From Actinomycetes bacterium (GTDB taxonomy: Bacteria; Actinomycetota; Acidimicrobiia; Acidimicrobiales; Ilumatobacteraceae), in assembly GCA_021414085.1 (NCBI GenBank), contig JAIOPC010000002.1, forward strand, positions 1 to 64,000: DNA of 64,000 nt, given 5' to 3'. Below are positions 40,776 to 49,450 of the stretch, one piece after another. Position numbers and translations under genes: made by a program. The notes under the pieces are model-generated. The model worked only from the letters and a program-made list of their open reading frames with translations. It was not told the origin of the DNA and did no database searches. Every line of letters starts with the position of its first letter. The first letter of the stretch is position 1.

Positions 40776-41705
40776 CTAGGCCGCCGCCATCCTTTGACGA
40801 AGGACAACTGCGACGTCGCTGATCGCCTCAGCCAGCTCGCCCTGAACATCAATCTTCGACACTCGCGCGACCGACCACCCCACGGCGGTTGCCTTGCGAT
40901 CGCGCCTCGCATCTCGATGTCGCTCTTCAGTTCCTTCGTGCCAGGCGGGATCGTCAACCTCAAGACCAACTCGCCACTGCGGCCAACCGAAGTCGACGTG
41001 AATAACGCGCCCGTCAGTCAGCACGATTGGGCATTGAGGTTCGACCTTCGGAAGGCGTTGGCGTTCGATCTCTTCGAGCACTCGCAGTTCCAGGTCTGAG
41101 TGAAGTGCTTGGCGCCACTGCGGGCGCGATGCGATGACCTCGCCCAAAGTGCGACTGCCGGGCCGGTTCGGATGGGCAAGTCGGAGGTAGGTATCGAGAA
41201 TCGTGCCGATCGTGCAGCGCCGCTCGTGCAGCAGTTGTTCCATCGCGGATCGAGTGGCTGACACTCCAAGCATGTCCGCGCTATCGAACAAGCTGCGCGG
41301 TGGGCTCGTCAGTCGGATGCCATCGTCACGCTCAACGATGTCGATCGGATCGATTCGACGACAGCGATGAACCACAACACCATCGAGCTCAGGCGAGGCG
41401 CCATGCGGAACCAACACATGAATTCGACGATCCTCGACTCGCCGGATCCCCCACAGTCGCGCGGCGGTGGTAAACCCGATTACGGCCAGCGGATTGCGAG
41501 CACAAGCCGCGGCCAACTGTTGGTCATGCCCCCGTGGCCATTGGCGACTGACGAACACGCCTGGTTGAACCGCCATCAATTCGTCACGCTCAACCATTCG
41601 CCGCGCTGTGCGTGGCGGGCAACCGAGCCCATGCAGCTGAGCGGCATTGATCACACCGTGGTGCGTGCGAAACCAAGCATCGAGATCCGACTGCCATGCG
41701 GGCAT
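40776..41705 (-). CDS. AbiEi-like winged-helix protein fused to a PD-(D/E)XK nuclease-like domain
   Basis: Predicted 309-residue protein. The N-terminal half has a winged-helix region like the AbiEi antitoxin family (GVINAAQLHGLGCPPRTARRMV, then AVQPGVFVS, AAARLWGIR and LTSPPRSLFD). The C-terminal ~110 residues look like the DUF559/Vsr-like PD-(D/E)XK fold: DLELRVLEEIERQRLP, then IHVDFGWPQWRVGLEVDD with the D-x9-E-x-D arrangement, and HRDARRDRKATAVGW. Such fusions are common in actinobacteria and are usually annotated as a type IV toxin-antitoxin protein; no AbiEii toxin gene lies next to it. ATG at 41703-41705. The gene is bracketed by inverted repeat pairs, which suggests a mobile or selfish history. 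Confidence 0.72.
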   Translation of the reverse strand: MPAWQSDLDAWFRTHHGVINAAQLHGLGCPPRTARRMVERDELMAVQPGVFVSRQWPRGHDQQLAAACARNPLAVIGFTTAARLWGIRRVEDRRIHVLVPHGASPELDGVVVHRCRRIDPIDIVERDDGIRLTSPPRSLFDSADMLGVSATRSAMEQLLHERRCTIGTILDTYLRLAHPNRPGSRTLGEVIASRPQWRQALHSDLELRVLEEIERQRLPKVEPQCPIVLTDGRVIHVDFGWPQWRVGLEVDDPAWHEGTEERHRDARRDRKATAVGWSVARVSKIDVQGELAEAISDVAVVLRQRMAAA

Positions 41706-41787
41706 GGCTACCTCCTAGGGACTGACTACACAGGAGGAAGCCTCCGCACCATACCGAAAACGTTTGCTGATAATCGCTCGCCGTTTC

Positions 41788-41844
41788 CGCGCCCACGGGC
41801 GCGATAGCGGGCGTGTGTGTCACCATTCCGCGCCCGTGGGCGCG
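41788..41844. repeat. Paired palindrome element, copy B (REPIN-like)
   Basis: Same plan as copy A: CGCGCCCACGGGCGCG (41788-41803), 25 bases, CGCGCCCGTGGGCGCG (41829-41844). When copy B is reverse-complemented, its spacer matches that of copy A at 16 of 25 positions, including GTGACA and GCCCG, so the two copies are inverted relative to each other around the AbiEi-like gene. Confidence 0.75.
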
Positions 41845-41901
41845 AAAGCGGACGCTCGTGGCACGAAACCGCGCCCAACACCGCGCCGTTACGCTCAGGA
41901 T

Positions 41902-42549
41902 GTGAACGACTACGTCGAGGTGGCCGATGGCGAGACGCTTTGGCGGTTTGAGCGCGGGTTTCTGGAATCGAACTGGACTTGCCTGTGGGGGCGTGGGTGC
42001 AAGGGCATCCTCGATCACCCAGCCGAGGAGTTGCAGCAGGGTTGTTGCAGCGTCGGCGCGGAGATGGCCGACGCAGAAGAAGCGATGACAACTTCGGCGC
42101 TTGCCGCGACGCTGCCCGTGCACCTCTGGCAACACCACGCCGCTCGCGACGCGAACGACGTGTTCAGCAGCGGCGAACGCAGCAACACCAAGGTGGTCGA
42201 CGGCGCATGCATCTTTCTCAATCGGCCCGGCTTCGCGGGCGGTGCGGGATGCGTACTGCACCTTGCCGCCGAGGCCGCTGGCGAATCGCCGACCGACTGG
42301 AAACCGTCGGTGTGTTGGCAGCTACCGATTCGTGTGGATTGGCAGATGCATGGCGAGGTCGAGCACGCCACCGTTCGCCGCTGGTCGCGCGCCGACTGGG
42401 GCGAAGAAGGCACGACGATGGCGTGGTGTTGCACGGAAGGCAGCGATGCGTACGTCGGCGAGCAACAGGTGGTGGATTCGCTGGCAACCGAGTTGACCGG
42501 CATCGCCGGCCAGTCGGTCTACGTGCAGCTACGCGCCCGACTCAGGTAG
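41902..42549 (+). CDS. Cys-rich protein of unknown function
   Basis: Predicted 215-residue soluble protein with 9 Cys. Clusters occur at NWTCLWGRGCKG, LQQGCCSVGAEM, and then GACIFLNRP, GAGCVLHLAAE and VCWQLPI, ending with AWCCTEG. The order C...GCCS.GA, C-F-L, GC-LH and C-W resembles metal- or Fe-S-chelating CxxCxxCC-type families such as YkgJ/DUF3109, but the match is by pattern only. It has no signal or membrane helix. The frame is open from 41764 across repeat copy B; GTG at 41902 is taken because the conserved part begins there. Confidence 0.6.
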   Translation: MNDYVEVADGETLWRFERGFLESNWTCLWGRGCKGILDHPAEELQQGCCSVGAEMADAEEAMTTSALAATLPVHLWQHHAARDANDVFSSGERSNTKVVDGACIFLNRPGFAGGAGCVLHLAAEAAGESPTDWKPSVCWQLPIRVDWQMHGEVEHATVRRWSRADWGEEGTTMAWCCTEGSDAYVGEQQVVDSLATELTGIAGQSVYVQLRARLR

Positions 42550-42554
42550 CGCCG

Positions 42555-43121
42555 TTACCGAAGGGCGGCGGAAGGGAACGAAACCTCGGCCTCCGCGAGA
42601 CGGCGACACGCGCTCTGTTCACGTCGAATCGGCCACCAGTCGTAGAGCAGGATCTCCAACGGCTTCCACATCGAGACCCAGCCCAACACAGCGAGCCCTT
42701 CGTGAATCACTTCGATCACTTGGTTGTCGCTGGTGCCGATGACGCGTGACGCCGCATTGAATCCGGCAAGGGCAGCGATGCCGATCAGCAAACTCAAGCG
42801 ACCCTGGCGCAGCAACTTGCGCAACTCGCGGCCAGCTTGCCATTCGCGATACTCGAAGTGGTTGTGCAACCCATCGACGATGGCGTGCTCGCGCCCGGCG
42901 AAACGTCCGTCGGCGACGTGAATCTCGACGGTGATGGGATCGTCCTTGTCGAGATCCTCTGCCCACTCCTCGATCCAGTCGGCAACTTCCTGATTGAGCG
43001 AACGCTCTTCGAGCGGAGTCGGGTCCATCGGATTGAAGATGTGTTCGACGGTGGCGACGCGCACCTGTATCGGCTTGTCGTTCAGTTCGTCGCGTGTGCG
43101 CGGCCAGTTGCGTTGTTCCAT
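42555..43121 (-). CDS. Conserved membrane-associated protein of unknown function
   Basis: Predicted 188-residue protein. The N-terminal ~100 residues are charged and soluble (DWIEEWAEDLDKDDPITVEIHV, HAIVDGLHNHFEYREW), followed by two helices (LSLLIGIAALAGFNAASRVI and VIHEGLAVLGWVSMWKPLEILLY) and a short basic tail. Nothing catalytic was recognised. ATG at 43119-43121. It converges with the Cys-rich gene (5-base gap) and follows the acyl-CoA dehydrogenase? It is read in the same direction as that gene but 19 bases downstream of its stop, so the pair may be co-transcribed. Confidence 0.6.
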   Translation of the reverse strand: MEQRNWPRTRDELNDKPIQVRVATVEHIFNPMDPTPLEERSLNQEVADWIEEWAEDLDKDDPITVEIHVADGRFAGREHAIVDGLHNHFEYREWQAGRELRKLLRQGRLSLLIGIAALAGFNAASRVIGTSDNQVIEVIHEGLAVLGWVSMWKPLEILLYDWWPIRREQSACRRLAEAEVSFPSAALR

Positions 43122-43140
43122 GGCTCAGCCGATCAGCCGA

Positions 43141-44433
43141 TCATCCGTTTTTCGGAAGTTCCGCCCACGTCTTCACGCGGTCGTCGTTGGGTTCCTTGGG
43201 AAGACCCAGCGCTCGCTCGCCGAGAATGTTGCGTTGCACCTGATCGGTGCCGCCGTAGATCGGAGGCGCCTGCGCGAACAGTGCCATCTCGGTGACGTAG
43301 GCAAGCCGTGGCTCGCCGCTGGCCTTGTCGAGCTTGACGCGCTCCTTGCCGTTGTACGCATGCAACATGCCGCCGGCGCCAGTGATACGCAGACCGAGGT
43401 CGCGGCTCTGGCGCATGATCTCGCTCATCGACAACTTCGCGATGTTCGGCGCGCCAGCAATGTCGCGACCCGCCGCCTTTTCCGCTTTCAGGCGCAGCGA
43501 CAACATGCGGCCGACTTCGTTGAGCGTGTGCAGCCGCATCAGGTCTTGGCGAATGGACGGATCCTTGATCGCACCGTTCTCGGTGGCGAGTTGGATGAAC
43601 AGCGCGCCTGCGCCCGCCGCCATCGCGCCACCGCCGCCGCTGCCACCGGATGGGCCGGTCGGCCGCACGAAGTCGCCGACGCGCTTGGGTAGATCGCCCG
43701 CAACGGTTCCCGGGCTCGCTATCGAGACCGCGTTATGCCCACCAGCGCCCAAGCTCGATCGTTCGAACATCAGCGTGGTGTTGGCGACTGCCCAACCGTT
43801 GTTGGTGCCACCGATGATCGCATCGTCGGGCACGTGCACATCGCTGAGGAACACCTCGCTAAACAGCGCACGACCTGTCATCTCGCGCAACGGCCGCACC
43901 TCAACACCGGGTTGACGCATTCCGCAGGCGAACCACGTGATGCCCTGGTGCTTGGGCACGTTCGGATCTGTACGCGCGATCAACATCCCCATGTCGGCGA
44001 TTTGGCCGGCACTGGTCCACACCTTCTGACCGTTGACCACCCACTCGTCGCCGTCCTTCACGGCCTTGCAACCAAGCCCGGCGAGATCGCTGCCCGCGCC
44101 CGGCTCGCTGAACAACTGGCACCACGCTTGCTGGCCGGTGACGATCGGCAACACGAAACGCTCGATGTGTTCGGGCGTACCATGCGCGGCGATTGTCGGT
44201 GCCGCGAGCATCATGCCCAGCCCGCCCGGTGCCGCAACCGCGCCACGCTTGACGATGCGCTGGCCGACGGCGATGGCTTCGCTGCGCGACAGGCCTTTGC
44301 CGTACGCGTTCACCGGCAGCGCTGGCGCCGCCCAACCGGCGGAACCCAAGCGTTGCCACCACTCCGCAACGGTGAGGTCCGCATCCCAGTTGCCGTCGAG
44401 CCACGCATCAAGTTCGGCCAGGGTGTCGGTCAT
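43141..44433 (-). CDS. Acyl-CoA dehydrogenase
   Basis: FAD-dependent dehydrogenase of 430 residues. The N-terminal helical domain is followed by the FAD strand motif AWCQLFSEPGAGSDLAGL, then GDEWVVNGQKVWTSAGQIAD, FLSDVHVPDDAIIG, and the C-terminal helical domain ending PPIYGGTDQVQRNILGERAL. A Gly/Ser-rich loop (GPSGGSGGGGAM) lies mid-protein. The acyl chain class is not clear; similar proteins act on long-chain, sterol side-chain or alicyclic acyl-CoAs. The ORF is open to 44808, but the ATG at 44431-44433 gives the family N-terminus. Its electrons would normally go to ETF. It is 22 bases from the divergent unknown gene. Confidence 0.9.
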   Translation of the reverse strand: MTDTLAELDAWLDGNWDADLTVAEWWQRLGSAGWAAPALPVNAYGKGLSRSEAIAVGQRIVKRGAVAAPGGLGMMLAAPTIAAHGTPEHIERFVLPIVTGQQAWCQLFSEPGAGSDLAGLGCKAVKDGDEWVVNGQKVWTSAGQIADMGMLIARTDPNVPKHQGITWFACGMRQPGVEVRPLREMTGRALFSEVFLSDVHVPDDAIIGGTNNGWAVANTTLMFERSSLGAGGHNAVSIASPGTVAGDLPKRVGDFVRPTGPSGGSGGGGAMAAGAGALFIQLATENGAIKDPSIRQDLMRLHTLNEVGRMLSLRLKAEKAAGRDIAGAPNIAKLSMSEIMRQSRDLGLRITGAGGMLHAYNGKERVKLDKASGEPRLAYVTEMALFAQAPPIYGGTDQVQRNILGERALGLPKEPNDDRVKTWAELPKNG

Positions 44434-44455
44434 GCGGCAACAGTAACGTCGCGGC

Positions 44456-45001
44456 ATGGCCAGCGAGATGTTGGGGAAGGCAATTGCTCGGGCGAAGCAA
44501 CTCGCCGAGCCCGCTTTGGTGAAGGCACGCGCCACCGAGTTCGCAAAGAAGCTGAAGTCGGAGTACGAAGCGGGCAAGCGCGGTGACCCCGAGCCCGACC
44601 CCGACACAGACCCCGAAACCGGGGCGAACCCTGGCACAGCCGACAAGTCGGACGAGGCGGACGCCGAACAAGTCGCCGAGGCAATGCGTGGTGTCGACTG
44701 GGCGAAGGTGCGCGCGGCGACGAGCGAGCGCGGCGCCGATGCGGCGGCCGCGATGCGAACGATGGCGAAGGAAGTCGATTGGGCCAAGGTGCAACCGGTC
44801 GCAGCCAAAGTGTCGACCGCGTTGATGGCGGCGGTGGCATCGGGTCAACTCGGCATCGGCGGCCGACTTGGAAGCACGGTCGCGCGGGCGATCATTAACG
44901 ATCGCAATCTCGCGCAACGAGTCAGCACCGAACTGGTGAGGCAGGAGCAGCCGCTGCCACCCGACTTCCGAAACGTGATCGACGCCACCGCTACGGAGTA
45001 G
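44456..45001 (+). CDS. Ala/Asp-rich protein of unknown function
   Basis: Predicted 181-residue soluble protein. N-terminal helix (AIARAKQLAEPALVKARATEF) then an acidic Asp/Glu/Pro linker (DPEPDPDTDPETGANPG), a middle of repeated motifs (GVDWAKVRAATSERG and KEVDWAKVQPVAAKVS), and a C-terminal helix. The repeat V-D-W-A-K-V occurs twice. It is divergent from the acyl-CoA dehydrogenase and convergent with glgC. No family recognised. Confidence 0.55.
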   Translation: MASEMLGKAIARAKQLAEPALVKARATEFAKKLKSEYEAGKRGDPEPDPDTDPETGANPGTADKSDEADAEQVAEAMRGVDWAKVRAATSERGADAAAAMRTMAKEVDWAKVQPVAAKVSTALMAAVASGQLGIGGRLGSTVARAIINDRNLAQRVSTELVRQEQPLPPDFRNVIDATATE

Positions 45002-45018
45002 CTAGCGGCAAGGGCCAG

Positions 45019-46245
45019 CTACCAGGCAGAAAAATCTTTCTCGATCACGACGACACCGTTTTCGCTGATGGTGAACCGCTCCGCATCGGCCGCGTGATCG
45101 ACGCCGACCTGCGCGCCGGGCGGTACCTGCACGTTCTTGTCGATGATGCACCGGTTGACGACGGCACCGGCCCCGATCCGAACACCAGGGAACAAGATGC
45201 TGTCGGTGATATGCGAATCGTGATGTACGCGCACACCCGGCGACGCGATCGATCGTTCGATGTGACCGCCCGACACAATCGAACCGGCACACAACAAGCT
45301 GCCTTCAACAAACGACGGCTCACCGTTCTCGCCACGCGAGACCTTTGCCGGCGGCAACGGTGGCTGATTGGTGAACACCGGCCAATGGCTGTTGTAGAGG
45401 TCGAAGACGGGCAGCGGCGAGAGCAAATCCATGTTTGCATCGAAGTACGAGTCGATGGTGCCGACGTCGCGCCAGTAGCCCTTCTCGCGATCATGCTGGC
45501 CAGGAATCACATTCGTCGAGAAGTCGTACACGTGCGCGTCGCCGCTGGCGGTGAGCGCGGGAATGATGTGCGCGCCCAAGTCGGTGTATGCGTCGTCTTG
45601 ACCTGCGGGTGTCACGATGTCGATCAGCGTCTTGGTGCTGAACACGTAGTTGCCCATGCTCGCAAGGCAGCGCGTCGGATCGCCGACCATCGCCGGCGGA
45701 TTCGGCGACTTCTCGTGGAACGCTTTGATGAGGCTGCCGTCGGAGCTTTCGATCACACCGAACGACTTGGCGTCTGCGACGTTGACAGGAATCGCAGCGA
45801 CGGTCACGCCCGCACCAGTCTCGAGGTGATGCTCGACCATCTGACGCACATCCATGCGATAGATGTGATCGGCGCCGAACACGCACACCACGTCGGGCTC
45901 CTCGTCGCCAATCAGGTTGAGGTTCTGGTAGATCGCGTCGGCGGAACCGGCGAACCAATGTGGTCCACGGCGCATCTGCGCAGGCACCGGCGTCACATAG
46001 TTGCCAAGCAAACTGCTGAAGCGCCACGTCGCGCTGATGTGTCGGTCGAGACTGTGGCTCTTGTACTGCGTGAGCACGACGATCTTCAAGTAGCGCGAGT
46101 TCGCGAAATTGGAGAGTGCAAAGTCGATGATTCGATAGTTGCCACCAAACGGGACGGCTGGCTTGGCGCGATCCTCGGTGAGCGGCAGCATGCGCTTGCC
46201 CTCGCCGCCAGCTAGCACGATGGCCAACACCTTCGGTTCAACCAT
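45019..46245 (-). CDS. glgC: Glucose-1-phosphate adenylyltransferase
   Basis: ADP-glucose pyrophosphorylase of 408 residues, which makes ADP-glucose from glucose-1-phosphate and ATP, the first committed step of bacterial glycogen synthesis. Visible: VLAGGEGKRMLPLTEDRAKPAVPFGG (nucleotide loop, beginning), YRIIDFALSNFANS, GDEEPDVVCVFGADHIYRMD (metal-binding Asp), and the left-handed beta-helix C-terminus with GVRIGAGAVVNRCIIDKNVQVPPGAQVG. It is divergent from glgA with 24 bases between the start codons, so both share a short regulatory spacer. Confidence 0.96.
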   Translation of the reverse strand: MVEPKVLAIVLAGGEGKRMLPLTEDRAKPAVPFGGNYRIIDFALSNFANSRYLKIVVLTQYKSHSLDRHISATWRFSSLLGNYVTPVPAQMRRGPHWFAGSADAIYQNLNLIGDEEPDVVCVFGADHIYRMDVRQMVEHHLETGAGVTVAAIPVNVADAKSFGVIESSDGSLIKAFHEKSPNPPAMVGDPTRCLASMGNYVFSTKTLIDIVTPAGQDDAYTDLGAHIIPALTASGDAHVYDFSTNVIPGQHDREKGYWRDVGTIDSYFDANMDLLSPLPVFDLYNSHWPVFTNQPPLPPAKVSRGENGEPSFVEGSLLCAGSIVSGGHIERSIASPGVRVHHDSHITDSILFPGVRIGAGAVVNRCIIDKNVQVPPGAQVGVDHAADAERFTISENGVVVIEKDFSAW

Positions 46246-46269
46246 GAACGGAATGTACCCTCAAAGTCA

Positions 46270-47712
46270 GTGAACGTGTTGTTCGTTACCTCCGAGTGCT
46301 ATCCGCTCGTCAAAACGGGAGGGCTTGCGGACGTCACGGGCGCTCTCCCTTTGGCGTTGGCAGCGCTCGCTGTTGATGCGCGTGTACTACTGCCGGCGTA
46401 CCCGGGCGTCCGCGAGCAGCTCGCTTCCAGCAAGAACGGGGCCACCATCGCCGACCTTTTCGGCGGTGAAGCCACGCTGGTCGACGGCACAACCGCCACC
46501 GGTTTGAAGGTGACGTTGATCGACGCGCCACACCTCTACGACCGGACCGGCGGCGGCATCTATGCCGGACCGAACGGGCACGACTGGCCCGATAACCACC
46601 TGCGCTTCGCCGCGCTGTCATGGGTTGCGGCCGAGATCGCTGGCGGACGACTGGGCAAGTGGCGGCCCGACGTCGTGCACGTGCACGACTGGCACGCCGC
46701 GCTCACGGCGGCCTACATCCAATTCGACACACACAAGAAGCGGCTGCGCGCAACGCGTGCAGCCACACTGCTGACGATCCACAACCTCGCATTCCAAGGT
46801 CTGTTTCCAGAGTCGACATTGGCCGAGCTGCGACTACCCGACGAAGCACTGGAGCAGGGCGGCATCGCGTATTGGGGCAAGCTCAGCTTCTTGAAGGCTG
46901 GCGTGCGGTGGTGCGACGCAGTGAGCACGGTCAGCCCGACCTACGCGCGAGAGATCGTGACGCCGGAACACGGCATGGGTTTCGACAGCGCGCTGAAGGA
47001 TCGGGCCGAGCCGATCGTCGGCATCGCCAACGGCATCGATCTCGCTGTGTGGAACCCCGCCACCGATTCGAACATCGTTGCCACCTATTCGAAACCGACC
47101 TCCGCTGCGAAGGCACCGAACAAGGTCGCGCTACAGGCCGAACTTGGTCTCGAACCGGATGCGAACGCGCCGTTGTTCTGTGTCGTCAGTCGACTGACCG
47201 AGCAGAAGGGTCTCGACCTACTGCTGGCCGCTCTCCCCCATCTACTTGCGCGCGGCGCTCAGTTGGCCGTGTTGGGCACCGGCGATCGCAAGCTGGAGAA
47301 GGGCTTCCGGCGCGCGGCCAAGAAGCACCCCGGCCGTGTTGCAGCGGTGATCGACTACAACGAAGCGATGTCGCATCGCATGCAAGCCGGTGCCGACGCC
47401 ATCATCGTGCCGTCGCGTTTCGAGCCGTGTGGGCTGACGCAGCTGTACGGGTTGCGCTACGGCACGTTGCCCGTCGTGGCGAAGGTCGGCGGGCTCGCCG
47501 ACACAGTGGACGATGGCCTGACCGGCTTCCAGTTCGAACCCGTCGATCAAGATCAACTGACGGCCGCGATCGACACGGCATGCGACGCGTTCGCGACGCC
47601 CGTTGTGTGGCAACGCATGATGCGGGCCGCGATGAAGCAGGACGTCGGCTGGGGTAGCGCCGCCCGCGAGTACCGCGCGCTCTACGAACGACTGCTGCAG
47701 GCGCGCCGGTAG
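46270..47712 (+). CDS. glgA: Glycogen synthase (ADP-glucose)
   Basis: GT5 glycogen synthase of 480 residues, which transfers glucose from ADP-glucose to the growing alpha-1,4-glucan. Features: N-terminal VTSECYPLVKTGGLADV (Lys-x-Gly-Gly loop binding ADP-glucose), HVHDWHAAL, HNLAFQGLFP, VSRLTEQKGLDLLL and the C-terminal IIVPSRFEPCGLTQLYGLRYGTLPVV with the catalytic Glu. GTG at 46270, with divergent glgC next to it. No branching enzyme or glgP is near, so the rest of the pathway lies elsewhere. Confidence 0.96.
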   Translation: MNVLFVTSECYPLVKTGGLADVTGALPLALAALAVDARVLLPAYPGVREQLASSKNGATIADLFGGEATLVDGTTATGLKVTLIDAPHLYDRTGGGIYAGPNGHDWPDNHLRFAALSWVAAEIAGGRLGKWRPDVVHVHDWHAALTAAYIQFDTHKKRLRATRAATLLTIHNLAFQGLFPESTLAELRLPDEALEQGGIAYWGKLSFLKAGVRWCDAVSTVSPTYAREIVTPEHGMGFDSALKDRAEPIVGIANGIDLAVWNPATDSNIVATYSKPTSAAKAPNKVALQAELGLEPDANAPLFCVVSRLTEQKGLDLLLAALPHLLARGAQLAVLGTGDRKLEKGFRRAAKKHPGRVAAVIDYNEAMSHRMQAGADAIIVPSRFEPCGLTQLYGLRYGTLPVVAKVGGLADTVDDGLTGFQFEPVDQDQLTAAIDTACDAFATPVVWQRMMRAAMKQDVGWGSAAREYRALYERLLQARR

Positions 47713-47722
47713 CGTGCGACGC

Positions 47723-48106
47723 ATGCTTGAACCTGAAATTCGCGACCTTGCCCGCGGCAAGAACTTCGCCGCCCTCACCGTTATCCCCAAGTCTGGCCAT
47801 CCGATGACACACATGATGTGGGTCGACGCCGACGACAACCACGTGCTCATCAACACCGAGCTTGGTCGCGCGAAGGCGACCGCCATGGACAACGACGCAC
47901 GCGTCACCGTCGCCATCTTCGATGCCGCGAACCCGTACCACTACTCCGAGGTGCGCGGTCGCGTGGTGAGCACCGCCGTTGGCCAGGAAGCCGCCGATCA
48001 CATCGACGCGCTCTCCAACAAGTACACCGGCGCGAACTATGGCTTCGGCCCCACCGACAAGCGCATCATCTATCGCATCGAGCCGCTGCGCCAACGCACT
48101 ATGTAG
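47723..48106 (+). CDS. PPOX-class flavin/F420-binding protein
   Basis: Small split-barrel protein of 127 residues of the pyridoxamine 5'-phosphate oxidase-like superfamily, which in actinobacteria contains many F420- or FMN-dependent enzymes. Motifs: FAALTVIPKSGHPMTHMMWVD, VLINTELGRAKATAMDNDARVTVAIFD, YHYSEVRGRVV and DALSNKYTG. Family assignment to the F420-dependent group is plausible from the actinobacterial context but not proved. The ATG at 47723 is used instead of GTG at 47714. It follows glgA by 10 bases and could be in the same transcript. Confidence 0.82.
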   Translation: MLEPEIRDLARGKNFAALTVIPKSGHPMTHMMWVDADDNHVLINTELGRAKATAMDNDARVTVAIFDAANPYHYSEVRGRVVSTAVGQEAADHIDALSNKYTGANYGFGPTDKRIIYRIEPLRQRTM

Positions 48107-48118
48107 TCAAGGGAACGA

Positions 48119-49450
48119 CTAGGTGCGATCGAGCGGGGCCGCCAGCAGGTGCACGACCAAGCGGGCGCCGCCTAGTGGCGAAGTCTCAATGCCGATTGTT
48201 CCGCCGTGGCGATCGACGATGTCGTGCGCAATCGCGAGCCCAAGCCCGGTGCCACCAGCGCCGGTTGTACGGGCTTCATCCATGCGAGCGAACCGCTCGA
48301 ACATCCGCACGCGCTCGTGCTGCGGAATGCCCGGGCCGTCGTCGTCGATCGTCAGCCGCACGACGTCGCCCATGCCCACGCACGCAACGGCCACCTCTGA
48401 AGTCGCGTGACGAATTGCGTTGTCGAGCAGGTTGCGCACCAGACGCGCGAGCTGGGTGGCGTCACCCAGAACCGACAGGTCGCCAAGGCTGGTACTGACC
48501 CGAACGCGATCCTGCGCAAGCCGCGCGACCTCGTGCTCGATCAGCGGAGCTAGTTCGACCACGTTGTCGAACTCAACGCTGGCCACATCGGCGCGGGCGA
48601 GGTGCAACAGGTCGTCGACCAACTGCTGCAGATGACCGACCTCTTCCAGCACACTGCGATGAGTCGCGGCGGCATCGGCCGTCGCCGGATGATCGAGGTC
48701 GACTTCCAACTCGGTGCGCACACGCGTCAGCGGGCTGCGCAGTTCGTGCGAAGCATCGGCAACGAACCGTTGCTGGCGCTCGACCGACGACTGCACACGT
48801 TCGAGCATCTCGTTCATCGTGCTCGCCAGTCGCGCGATCTCGTCGCTGGTGGCCGGGACAGGCACTCGTCGATCCAAGTTGCTTCCGGAAATCTCCGCCA
48901 CCTGTGCGCGAATCGTTTCAACCGGCCGCAACGTGCGACCAACCAACCACCAGATCAGCAAGCCCAGCAGCATCGTGACGGCGGGGATCGCATAGGCGAG
49001 GCCGGCGCGCAACGCATCGGATGCTTCCTCGATGTCGTCGATGAGGGTGCCGGTGTGGATCACCACATCGCCGACGCGGCGCGACAGAAGTCGGTAACGA
49101 CTTTCGTCGATCGGTATCACCTCCGTGCGGCGTTGCACATCACCACCGGGAGGAGCGAGCGCACGCTGGCCGACCATGTTCGCCGTACTCGCGAGCACGG
49201 TGGTGTCGGCGTAAACGACCTGGGCGATCGTGTCCTCGGAACCCTGCTGATCCAGCACTTGCGGCAGCGAGGCCTGGCTGATCTGCTCTTCGATGTTCTC
49301 GCTTTGCGTTTGCAGGATCTCGTCGAGGTTGTCGGTCATGATCCGCTGCTGAACGACTACCAACAGCAGACCGGCACACAGCAGCACGACCGCAACCGTG
49401 AGCGTCGCGAACGCGGTGATCCGCAACCGGATTCCGCGAAAGGCAGTCAC
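48119..49450 (-). CDS. Sensor histidine kinase
   Basis: Transmembrane kinase of 443 residues: helix 1 (ITAFATLTVAVVLLCAGLLLV), an extracellular domain of ~120 residues with EQISQASLPQVLDQ, helix 2 (AIPAVTMLLGLLIWWLVG), HAMP, then ADASHELRSPLTRVRTEL with the phosphorylated His, NLLDNAIRHA, DDDGPGIP, FERFARMDEA and GTGLGLAIAHD. It overlaps its response regulator by four bases. It resembles CutS/TcrY-type actinobacterial kinases. The signal is unknown. Confidence 0.95.
   Translation of the reverse strand: MTAFRGIRLRITAFATLTVAVVLLCAGLLLVVVQQRIMTDNLDEILQTQSENIEEQISQASLPQVLDQQGSEDTIAQVVYADTTVLASTANMVGQRALAPPGGDVQRRTEVIPIDESRYRLLSRRVGDVVIHTGTLIDDIEEASDALRAGLAYAIPAVTMLLGLLIWWLVGRTLRPVETIRAQVAEISGSNLDRRVPVPATSDEIARLASTMNEMLERVQSSVERQQRFVADASHELRSPLTRVRTELEVDLDHPATADAAATHRSVLEEVGHLQQLVDDLLHLARADVASVEFDNVVELAPLIEHEVARLAQDRVRVSTSLGDLSVLGDATQLARLVRNLLDNAIRHATSEVAVACVGMGDVVRLTIDDDGPGIPQHERVRMFERFARMDEARTTGAGGTGLGLAIAHDIVDRHGGTIGIETSPLGGARLVVHLLAAPLDRT

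Noticed and set aside
40705-41844. The CGCGCCC repeats as a CRISPR array
   Set aside because: Only two pairs, no regular short spacers, palindromic unit, and an intervening gene. It is better described as REPIN-like.
47714-47722. GTG at 47714 as the start of the PPOX-class gene
   Set aside because: The ATG at 47723 begins the conserved domain and the extra three residues add nothing.
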